NCBI GenBank assembly: GCA_964613045.1
Contig: CAZTFS010000059.1
Location: 1-14,638, forward strand
Source of the DNA: UBA1081 sp964613045
GTDB lineage: Bacteria; Bacillota; Clostridia; Oscillospirales; Acutalibacteraceae
Direction: 5' to 3'
DNA length: 14,638 bases
This document shows, in pieces, positions 1 to 4,360 of the stretch; positions within the stretch are counted from its first letter, which is position 1; each line of letters begins with the position of its first letter. The notes beneath the pieces are model-generated. The model made no database searches and was not told the DNA's origin. It saw nothing but the letters and a program-made list of their open reading frames with translations. Position numbers and translations under genes: made by a program.

Positions 1-9
1 AAGATAATC

Positions 10-38
10 TTGACAAGCTGAAAAAGATATGATATAAT
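10..38 (+). promoter_or_regulatory. Sigma-A promoter, orphaned left copy of the xer promoter
   Basis: TTGACA (10-15) and TATAAT (33-38) are both perfect consensus hexamers with a 17-bp spacer. The same arrangement, with a slightly different spacer, recurs at 1684-1712 directly upstream of the xer gene. No plus-strand gene follows this copy; transcription would run into the terminator at 70-97. The simplest reading is that it is the original xer promoter, separated from its gene by the inserted element. Confidence 0.75.
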
Positions 39-55
39 TGCACAAAAGAAATATT
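29..55 (+). repeat. Left 27-bp direct repeat, probable attL
   Basis: The 27 bases at 29-55 are identical to 1703-1729. They cover the end of the promoter, an 11-bp arm ATTGCACAAAA (37-47), the six bases GAAATA (48-53) and two more T. After base 55 the copies diverge: here the second arm is TTGTAAAGATA (54-64), whereas the right copy has a perfect inverted arm. Identity that stops at the edge of the central six bases is what a tyrosine-recombinase exchange leaves behind. Confidence 0.7.
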
Positions 56-69
56 GTAAAGATAAATTT

Positions 70-97
70 AACCGCCCGTCAGGGCGGTTTATTTTTT
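70..97 (+). terminator. Rho-independent terminator
   Basis: AACCGCCC (70-77) pairs perfectly with GGGCGGTT (82-89) across a four-base loop, followed by TATTTTTT. It would stop transcription from the promoter at 10-38 and may also serve the HTH gene arriving from the other side, although the T-run on that strand is weak. Confidence 0.85.
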
Positions 98-126
98 GTC
101 CGGATATTCAACGTTGAATAATTAAT

Positions 127-363
127 TTAATAGAATCTTTTTTCAGTTATATCATATTCTTTAAATATAAGGTCATCTATTTTTACATTAAAAAGCGTTG
201 CGTAACCTATTACTTCATTTAATCGTGGTTGGTGTCCGTTTTCGATTCTTGAAATTTGTGTTTGTGGTATATTGAGTATTTCAGCAATATCTTTTTGTGA
301 ATAGTATTTTTCTTGTGTATTATGGTATCTAAGCATCATCATATTTCTGTTTATATTTGTCAT
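127..363 (-). CDS. Small XRE-type helix-turn-helix regulator
   Basis: This is a 78-aa DNA-binding protein. Residues about 20-65 form an XRE/Cro-CI-like HTH: YSQKDIAEILNIPQTQISRI (residues 21-40) is the helix-turn-helix, followed by ENGHQPRL and the usual helical tail ending in KIDDLI. I chose the ATG at 363 rather than the upstream one at 441 because AAAGGAG (complement of 372-378) lies eight bases ahead of it and the extra 26 residues look like translated leader. Such proteins usually repress their own promoter and neighbouring replication or integration genes in small plasmids and phages. A 9-bp inverted repeat at 404-431, just upstream, is a good candidate operator. The element's second HTH gene at 917-1156 is only distantly similar, so this is not a simple duplication. 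Confidence 0.85.
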   Translation of the reverse strand: MTNINRNMMMLRYHNTQEKYYSQKDIAEILNIPQTQISRIENGHQPRLNEVIGYATLFNVKIDDLIFKEYDITEKRFY

Positions 364-403
364 TAAAATTGCTCCTTTACAATTTGATTGTTTTGTGTTA
401 CAA

Positions 404-431
404 TATCGGTAGCAGTAAGGTACTACCGATA
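404..431. promoter_or_regulatory. Inverted repeat, candidate operator of the HTH gene
   Basis: TATCGGTAG (404-412) and CTACCGATA (423-431) are perfect inverted copies separated by ten bases, in the 5' leader of the minus-strand HTH gene. Half-sites about one to two helical turns apart suit a dimeric XRE regulator. I see no convincing -35/-10 pair around it, so the promoter is not placed. Confidence 0.5.
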
Positions 432-489
432 CTGTATTCACTTCAAAGGGTTATTTGAATAAGAATTCAAGTTTGAAAGTGATTTTTTT

Positions 490-530
490 AAGGCTCTGCA
501 GTTTGCCCTGCAGGGCTTTAAATATTTTTT
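490..530 (+). terminator. Hairpin with T-run, possible terminator
   Basis: AAGGCTCTGCAG (490-501) pairs with CTGCAGGGCTTT (508-519) over 12 positions, two of them G-U, with a six-base loop, followed by a T-rich tract to 530. It could end plus-strand transcription or act as a ssDNA structure of the element. Confidence 0.5.
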
Positions 531-598
531 TCAAGCTCTCACCCCCCTTAAAAGGTGATATCTATGTAAACTCGCCTTACCGAGATAATTGGATTTTT

Positions 599-625
599 GT
601 GAAGCATAGCTTTGCTTTGCTTCAC
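599..625. repeat. Inverted repeat (hairpin)
   Basis: GTGAAGCA (599-606) pairs with TGCTTCAC (618-625). Inside, AGC (608-610) pairs with GCT (614-616) after one T-T mismatch, closing on a three-base loop. The result is a compact 11-bp hairpin. No T-run follows, so a terminator role is unlikely. Confidence 0.6.
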
Positions 626-640
626 TTATTCGCCCTGCCT

Positions 641-754
641 CACAGCAAATTAAAAAGTCAATGTGGCAAACTGTGTAACAAAATTGTATAAAATTAAATT
701 TAGATTTTTACAATTTTGTTACACAGGCAAACACTTTACTTTTTAATGTCTGTG
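641..754. repeat. 114-bp long interrupted palindrome
   Basis: The core is an 18-bp perfect stem, 671-688 (CTGTGTAACAAAATTGTA) with 709-726, around a 20-base AT-rich loop. Further out, ATTAAAAAGT (649-658) pairs with ACTTTTTAAT (738-747), and CACAG (641-645) with CTGTG (750-754). The three stems are nested, so they can form one extended arm or cruciform. There is no coding sequence here. In a single-stranded replication intermediate this would be a dominant structure, as in single-strand origins or phage packaging and attachment hairpins. Confidence 0.75.
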
Positions 755-769
755 ATACCCCACTAAAAT

Positions 770-802
770 AAAAAGCCATAGGTTCGACGCCTATGGCTTT
801 TT
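770..802. terminator. Bidirectional rho-independent terminator
   Basis: AAAAAGCCATAGG (770-782) and CCTATGGCTTTTT (790-802) form a perfect 13-bp stem with a seven-base loop, with A- and T-tracts on its two sides. It can terminate both strands. It is the natural terminator for the minus-strand HTH gene at 917-1156. Confidence 0.85.
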
Positions 803-822
803 AAATTTGTAGTTAGTAGTGA

Positions 823-904
823 ATAGTCGCACCTTGGCATAAGGAAGCTCATCGGACGAGCTTGCGAGTTCCGTTGAAGCAACGCAATGCCGATGAGCGA
901 CTAT
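823..904. repeat. Branched inverted-repeat structure
   Basis: ATAGTCGC (823-830) is complementary to GCGACTAT (897-904), and GCTCATCGG (847-855) to CCGATGAGC (890-898). Between them CGTTG (872-876) and CAACG (880-884) form a small hairpin. Nested stems with an inner hairpin suggest a folded ssDNA or RNA element, for example a Rep-binding origin or a structured leader. It starts 20 bases past the terminator at 770-802 and stops 13 bases before the end of the HTH gene. Confidence 0.55.
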
Positions 905-916
905 GAGCGGCTTATT

Positions 917-1156
917 TTAATTGTCTCGGCTCGTCCGTTTATAATATATTTTGCTATCATCTGTTAAACAAAGTATATAATCTGCTGATACTTCGTAATA
1001 TATGCTTAGTGTTTTGAGGTGTTCTATTGGTAATGGGTGTTTTCCTAATTCGTATTTGCTGTAGTAACTCTGATCTGTTTTTAATATTTCTGCAATTTCG
1101 CTTTGTTTCTTGTCGTGATCTTCTCTTAAGTCTCTTAATCTTTGTGCAATTTGCAT
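917..1156 (-). CDS. XRE-family helix-turn-helix regulator
   Basis: This is a 79-aa DNA-binding protein made almost entirely of one XRE/Cro-CI HTH. RLRDLREDHDKKQSEIAEIL (residues 6-25) leads into the turn, SYYSKYELGKHPLPIEHLK (30-48) is the recognition helix and linker, and YEVSADYIL (54-62) is the typical last helix of SinR/CI-like repressors. The ribosome site is weak: AAGGTG, 12 bases ahead of the ATG. Transcription would end at the hairpin at 770-802. The 5' end lies head to head with, and only about 25 bp from, a truncated rep gene, so the gene's own promoter may have been altered by the deletion that removed the start of rep. In similar elements such proteins repress rep or integration functions; that role is inferred. 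Confidence 0.85.
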   Translation of the reverse strand: MQIAQRLRDLREDHDKKQSEIAEILKTDQSYYSKYELGKHPLPIEHLKTLSIYYEVSADYILCLTDDSKIYYKRTSRDN

Positions 1157-1178
1157 AGTTTTATGTCACACCTTATAT

Positions 1179-1460
1179 AACTTAGATAATTGGAAAAATG
1201 GTTTCTCAACAGTAATTGAATTTAAAGAATGTGAAGATAACGCAAACGGTACAACCGCAATAGCCAAATATTTGACAAAATACATAACTAAAGATTTAAC
1301 AAAGGTATTAAAGCATTTTTACTATGCAGGCGGTTACATTGAAAGGGAAGTCCCAACGGAATACAAATTAGTTCCTTTTGAATCTGTCCAAGCTTCTGCA
1401 ATTGATATCAAAGATACTGACCTACAAGTAAAGTATCAAACTATAGGAATTGGAGTGTGA
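1179..1460 (+). pseudogene. C-terminal fragment of rolling-circle replication protein
   Basis: The frame is open from before 1179 and reads NLDNWKNGFSTVIEF (from 1179), then AKYLTKYITKD (from 1263) and HFYYAGGYIEREVP, ending at TGA 1460. This pattern is the C-terminal half of Rep proteins of the REP_ORF2-G2P type (HUH endonucleases of small rolling-circle plasmids and inovirus-like elements). The Y-x-x-K motif that carries the nicking tyrosine survives at about 1269-1280, but the upstream metal-binding HUH motif is missing. Upstream the frame runs straight into the antisense of the HTH gene, so the 5' half has been deleted. An in-frame TTG at 1272 is probably not a real start. The family call is from motif memory; a profile search would settle it. 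Confidence 0.65.
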
Positions 1461-1465
1461 CATAT

Positions 1466-1687
1466 ATGACGTCTTCGGACATTTCCGAGTTTTACCGTTG
1501 GTTTTACAATGAAACTGCACGACTTGAGAATTTATTTGCAATCAAATGGAATAACATATTTTTACGTAAAACATTTGATACACTTGATTTGCTTGATATG
1601 ATTGAGGTAGTAGTGCAGTTGCAGTATCTCAGCTACGTTGAGCAAAGAATACAATTACTAATGAAATATTTACATCGAAATAGTTGA
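1466..1687 (+). CDS. Small hypothetical protein downstream of the Rep fragment
   Basis: This 73-aa ORF has ATG 1466 preceded by GGAG (1452-1455) at a ten-base distance; a GTG at 1457 would overlap the rep stop as GTGA. The short gap suggests translational coupling with the former rep gene. The protein is probably helical, begins MTSSDISEFYRWFYNETARL and contains DTLDLLDMIEVVVQLQYLSY near the middle; I see no known motif or membrane segment. Its stop codon overlaps the -35 box of the xer promoter, so it lies flush against the element boundary. It could be a remnant accessory replication gene. Function unknown. Confidence 0.5.
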   Translation: MTSSDISEFYRWFYNETARLENLFAIKWNNIFLRKTFDTLDLLDMIEVVVQLQYLSYVEQRIQLLMKYLHRNS

Positions 1688-1712
1688 CAAGTGATAAAGA
1701 TAATGATATAAT
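1684..1712 (+). promoter_or_regulatory. Sigma-A promoter of the xer gene, element-borne copy
   Basis: TTGACA (1684-1689) and TATAAT (1707-1712) are perfect consensus hexamers with a 17-bp spacer, about 57 bp ahead of the xer start codon. The predicted transcription start falls inside the dif-like palindrome at 1711-1738. The spacer differs from the left copy at 10-38 by small substitutions and indels, so the two are related but not a fresh duplication. Confidence 0.85.
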
Positions 1713-1738
1713 TGCACAAAAGAAATATTTTGTGCAAT
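1711..1738. other. dif-like 11-6-11 recombination site (probable attR)
   Basis: ATTGCACAAAA (1711-1721), GAAATA (1722-1727) and TTTTGTGCAAT (1728-1738) form a perfect inverted repeat with a six-base centre, the architecture of Xer core sites. The outward-reading arm matches the E. coli XerD arm TTATGTTAAAT at 8 of 11 positions and the XerC arm, read outward, at 7 of 11. The two arms are identical, which suits one recombinase binding both. It overlaps the xer promoter's -10 and start region, so Xer bound here could also regulate its own gene. It is also the right boundary of the inserted element. Confidence 0.6.
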
Positions 1739-1769
1739 TTAGGAGAGTCGCTAAGGAGGTTTTTTAACA

Positions 1770-2744
1770 ATGTATAACTATAAGCCGGATTACATGGCAT
1801 TTCCGCAGCTCGTATGTGATTATCTTATGTATATCGATGTAATTAAAAACAGATCGCAAAAAACTGTATTTGAATACTCAATTAATCTTCGTGAATTTCT
1901 TTCATATATTGTTGTTGAAAAAAAAATATGCAGCAAAGATAATGTCGATATCAGAATCTGTGACGAAAGTTTTTTTAAATCAGTTACTTTGAATGATGCA
2001 TATCAATATCTGTCTTATTGTAAAAATGAAAAACAAAATTCTCCGACAACAAGAAACCGTAAGGTTGTTGTTATCAGACAATTTTTTAAGTATCTTACCG
2101 ATAATAAACATATTCTTAATGAAAATCCGATGAAGATGCTGGATACTGCAAAAAAAGACAAAACATTACCTAAATATCTGACTTTACAGCAAAGTTTAGA
2201 TCTCTTAGAATCTGTAGATGGCAAAAACAAAGAACGTGATTATGCCATATTGACAATTTTTCTCAATTGCGGACTTCGTCTTTCTGAGCTTGTGAATTTA
2301 AACTATACGGACATTCGTTCGGATAACACTATGAAGGTTTTCGGCAAAGGTGCAAAAGAGAGAACTGTATATCTGAATAATGCATGCTTGTCTGCAATTG
2401 AGGTTTACATGAGAGTGAGACCAAAAGATGGTGTTAAGAACAAAGAAGCGTTATTTTTAAGCAACAGATTAACAAGGATAAGCCCACGTACCGTACAACA
2501 TATTGTTGATACCTTCTTAAAAAAATCGGGGCTTGGTGAAATGGGTTTTTCAGTACATAAACTTCGTCATACGGCGGCTACATTGATGTATCAGCACGGC
2601 AATGTTGATGTTCTTGTATTAAAAGATATTCTTGGTCATGAAAATCTGGGAACAACAGAAATTTATACCCATCTTGCAGATGAACAGATTCAAAATGCAG
2701 TTGAAAGCAATCCGTTAGCAAATGTAAAGAAAAAAGAAGATTAA
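1770..2744 (+). CDS. xer: Xer-type tyrosine recombinase
   Basis: This 324-aa protein is of XerC/XerD size. Residues about 10-115 are the SAM-like core-binding domain (SQKTVFEYSINLREFLSYI, 29-47) and about 135-310 the catalytic domain. All six catalytic residues are visible: R170 (GLRLSEL), K193 (GKGAKER), H263 and R266 (HKLRH), H290 (LGH) and Y299 (EIYTHL). Such enzymes resolve chromosome dimers at dif near the terminus. AAGGAGG (1753-1759) sits ten bases before the ATG. Proximity to spoIIM recalls the B. subtilis xerD region, so this is probably the host housekeeping Xer rather than the integrase of the upstream element. A dif-like site lies 32 bp upstream of the start, as with single-recombinase xerS/difSL and xerH/difH pairs. 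Whether it works alone or with a partner Xer cannot be seen here. Its stop overlaps the convergent spoIIM stop by three bases. Confidence 0.93.
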   Translation: MYNYKPDYMAFPQLVCDYLMYIDVIKNRSQKTVFEYSINLREFLSYIVVEKKICSKDNVDIRICDESFFKSVTLNDAYQYLSYCKNEKQNSPTTRNRKVVVIRQFFKYLTDNKHILNENPMKMLDTAKKDKTLPKYLTLQQSLDLLESVDGKNKERDYAILTIFLNCGLRLSELVNLNYTDIRSDNTMKVFGKGAKERTVYLNNACLSAIEVYMRVRPKDGVKNKEALFLSNRLTRISPRTVQHIVDTFLKKSGLGEMGFSVHKLRHTAATLMYQHGNVDVLVLKDILGHENLGTTEIYTHLADEQIQNAVESNPLANVKKKED

Positions 2745-3373
2745 AACACAAACAAGTATGAAAACGCTTTTGTTAAAACTGCATCTGTTGCACATGCCGC
2801 AATTGTTATTCCCAAATATACCAGAAACTTCTTGATATACGAAATCATGTTTTTAGATTCTGCCTGTCTTTTTGCCAGAGTAACCGACAAAATATCAATC
2901 GACATGTTACTTGCAGAGCTGCATGCTAATACAAGAATAACAACAATTATCATTGCTCCGGGATATATTGTCAGCAAATAGTAACCAATTCCGCTCATTT
3001 TATAAAATGTGAGCAAATATCCGGATAGCATACCATAACCGATGCCTTTAATAATCGGTATAGATAATACAATCGGAATTCCGAGGCAGTTCAGTCCTGT
3101 AAAAAATGTAAATATAAGAAATAACACATTAAACATTAGTGAATTCAGAAAAATTTTGTATGCTTTCAACTCTATTCTGTTCTGAATGTAAATATTGAAT
3201 ATGTCAGAAAAATTATTCAATAATTCCGTGTTATTTAAATTTTTCATCATACCCGCACCAACGATCATGCCTGCAAAAAACAGAGCAAGCGTAATAATCG
3301 CCGCCTTCACTTCCCTTTCGGCTTGACCAGATAATTCGATTTTGTTTCTGAATCTTATTGTTTTTATTTTCAT
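2741..3373 (-). CDS. spoIIM: SpoIIM-family membrane protein (stage II sporulation protein M)
   Basis: About 210 aa, against roughly 214 in B. subtilis. It is strongly hydrophobic with about five membrane segments. FFAGMIVGAGM is in the first, and the NSLMFN / FFTGLNCLGIPIVLSIPIIKG / GYGMLSGYLL run matches the SpoIIM (DUF95) core. In spore formers SpoIIM is the membrane anchor of the SpoIID-SpoIIM-SpoIIP complex that drives engulfment; in non-sporulating Clostridia homologs persist with unclear roles. ATG 3373 is preferred because GGTGA lies five bases upstream; a GTG at 3382 would add three residues. It starts just past the stop of the TIGR04086 gene (operon-like) and ends tail to tail with xer, with no terminator between them. 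Confidence 0.85.
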   Translation of the reverse strand: MKIKTIRFRNKIELSGQAEREVKAAIITLALFFAGMIVGAGMMKNLNNTELLNNFSDIFNIYIQNRIELKAYKIFLNSLMFNVLFLIFTFFTGLNCLGIPIVLSIPIIKGIGYGMLSGYLLTFYKMSGIGYYLLTIYPGAMIIVVILVLACSSASNMSIDILSVTLAKRQAESKNMISYIKKFLVYLGITIAACATDAVLTKAFSYLFVF

Positions 3374-3388
3374 TTTTGTCACCGTGTC

Positions 3389-3784
3389 TTATCTTTTGCG
3401 AATATTTGATCCGATCGCACTACCGAAGAAACCGAAAATTATTGCTACAGGTATTATTAGGTATATTTTGACAGATAATGAAGCATTATTAAAGCAAAGT
3501 AACAAAACAAAATCAATTACTATAAGAATGATATCTGTCAGCATGCCATTTAAAAATCTGGACTTTCTTGCAATAAACGACGAAAATGTTGATCCGATAA
3601 ATACGGATATACCTATAGAAATCAATATGAAAATAAAAAATAAATTTGACGGTATATTTGTTTTTAATATAATAAGTGAGAATATTGAAAGTAACACAAT
3701 ATAGGATATAACACCTGTCATAACTCCCTTTAATGTGTTTCCGAAAATCGAATTTGATGAAAGTTTTGTCTTTCTTTTTTGCAT
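3389..3784 (-). CDS. TIGR04086-family (DUF3792) membrane protein
   Basis: This 131-aa protein has four hydrophobic helices at about 18-38, 45-66, 80-98 and 107-127. A basic N-terminus (MQKRKTK) and basic C-terminus (NIRKR) suggest both ends face the cytoplasm. Small size, four helices, glycines in the last two, and a place directly downstream of yajC fit the TIGR04086/DUF3792 family of Clostridia and Bacilli, whose function is unknown. GGAGG (complement of 3795-3799) lies about ten bases before the ATG and is buried in the hairpin at 3794-3824. spoIIM follows after 15 bases. Confidence 0.75.
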   Translation of the reverse strand: MQKRKTKLSSNSIFGNTLKGVMTGVISYIVLLSIFSLIILKTNIPSNLFFIFILISIGISVFIGSTFSSFIARKSRFLNGMLTDIILIVIDFVLLLCFNNASLSVKIYLIIPVAIIFGFFGSAIGSNIRKR

Positions 3785-3824
3785 ATAAAAAATCCCTCCG
3801 TATCTGATAAATAGATATGAAGGG
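3784..3824 (-). terminator. Terminator after yajC that also holds the next ribosome site
   Basis: On the minus strand CCCTTCATATCT (complement of 3813-3824) pairs with AGATACGGAGGG (complement of 3794-3805) with one mismatch and a seven-base loop, followed by ATTTTTTAT. That is a rho-independent terminator just past the yajC stop. The same right-hand arm contains the GGAGG of the TIGR04086 gene, so transcripts that read through would carry a sequestered ribosome site. Confidence 0.7.
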
Positions 3825-3855
3825 AAATTTTTAATTATTACAGGTTGTCAGGTTA

Positions 3856-4278
3856 TTATTCGTCATCTGAAGATTCTTCATTCTTCTTAGAACGCTTACC
3901 TTTTTTCTTCTCTGCTTTTTCAGCTTCTTTAGCAGCAGCCTGTGCAGCTCTTTCAGCCTGAATTCTGTCATCTGCAGTGTTGTTTGTCTGGATAGCCCAG
4001 CGAGTGATCTTCATCTTGTTTCTGTCTGCACCTGTTTCAATTACAAGTGAATCCTCTTTAACTGTAACAACTCTGCCGCAGATACCGCCGATAGTTGTGA
4101 TCTCATCACCTATCTGAATTGAGTCACGCATTTCCTGCTCTTCTTTCTGCTTTTTCTTCTGGGGTCTTATCATCATAAAGTACATTATAGCGAAAAGAGC
4201 AACCATGAGAATAATTGTACCAAAAGAACTTGTACTTGAAGTTGTTTCAGCCTCAAGAAGTTTTAACATAAGTTCCAT
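3856..4278 (-). CDS. yajC: Preprotein translocase subunit YajC
   Basis: This 140-aa protein has one N-terminal membrane helix (about residues 19-37, FGTIILMVALFAIMYFMMI). It is followed by the family hallmark RPQKKKQKEEQEM and a small beta-rich cytoplasmic domain (53-97) including GDEITTIGGICGRV. The C-terminal third is an Ala/Glu/Lys-rich low-complexity tail. YajC associates with SecDF and the SecYEG channel and is not essential. GGAGG sits eight bases before the ATG. It has its own consensus-like promoter (4314-4342) and a terminator, so it may be transcribed apart from tgt-queA, whose 3' end is 82 bp upstream. Confidence 0.95.
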   Translation of the reverse strand: MELMLKLLEAETTSSTSSFGTIILMVALFAIMYFMMIRPQKKKQKEEQEMRDSIQIGDEITTIGGICGRVVTVKEDSLVIETGADRNKMKITRWAIQTNNTADDRIQAERAAQAAAKEAEKAEKKKGKRSKKNEESSDDE

Positions 4279-4313
4279 TTTAAATTCCTCCGATTTTGAA
4301 CATTATGCATTAT

Positions 4314-4342
4314 ATTATAATATAATATTTTGATAAATGCAA
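4314..4342 (-). promoter_or_regulatory. Sigma-A promoter of yajC
   Basis: Read on the minus strand, TTGCAT (complement of 4337-4342) and TATAAT (complement of 4314-4319) are separated by 17 bp in the 82-bp gap between tgt and yajC. The sequence is very AT-rich, which raises the chance of a fortuitous -10, but the spacing and gap position support it. Confidence 0.65.
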
Positions 4343-4360
4343 TAGTAAATTTAAATTTTA

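Larger units (their letters stand above)
441..916. other. Hairpin-rich non-coding region, possible replication origin
   Basis: These 476 bases carry no credible gene; the only sizeable reading frame (455-691) crosses several hairpins and looks like no protein I know. They hold at least five strong inverted repeats: 490-519, 599-625, 641-754, 770-802 and 823-904. Dense foldable DNA next to a Rep gene is typical of double- and single-strand origins in rolling-circle plasmids and of the intergenic region of filamentous phages. No nick-site motif could be matched with confidence, so an origin function is inferred from structure and context only. Confidence 0.5.
56..1729. mobile_element. Small integrated rolling-circle-type element, decayed
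   Basis: The segment lies between two 27-bp direct repeats (29-55 and 1703-1729) and contains accessory-type content: two XRE-like regulators, a hairpin-rich non-coding stretch, the C-terminal part of a Rep protein and a small ORF. Its right edge abuts the promoter and start of a chromosomal xer gene. Joining bases 1-55 to 1730 onward restores a perfect 11-6-11 palindrome in front of xer, as expected of an uninterrupted target. Excision would give a circle of 1674 bp. The Rep gene lacks its N-terminal half, so the element is probably immobile by itself. The assignment to rolling-circle elements rests on the Rep fragment and hairpins and is an inference. Confidence 0.65.

Noticed and set aside
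127..441. Longer 104-aa version of the first HTH protein
   Set aside because: The start at 441 has no ribosome site and would include the operator-like repeat in the coding region; ATG 363 has a good AAAGGAG.
455..691. 78-aa plus-strand open frame in the hairpin region
   Set aside because: It crosses at least two strong inverted repeats, has no ribosome site and its translation resembles no protein; the region is better read as structured non-coding DNA.
37..1738. CRISPR array or tandem repeats at the left end
   Set aside because: Only two copies of the repeat exist, 1.67 kb apart; there is no regular spacing and no cas gene.
1770..2744. Treating the Xer recombinase as the integrase of the upstream element
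   Set aside because: Its position next to spoIIM matches a conserved chromosomal neighbourhood and it lies outside the direct repeats, so it is more likely the host enzyme used by the element.
3342..3704. Plus-strand open frame opposite TIGR04086
   Set aside because: It is a mirror of the hydrophobic minus-strand gene and has no ribosome site; the minus-strand reading has family support and operon context.
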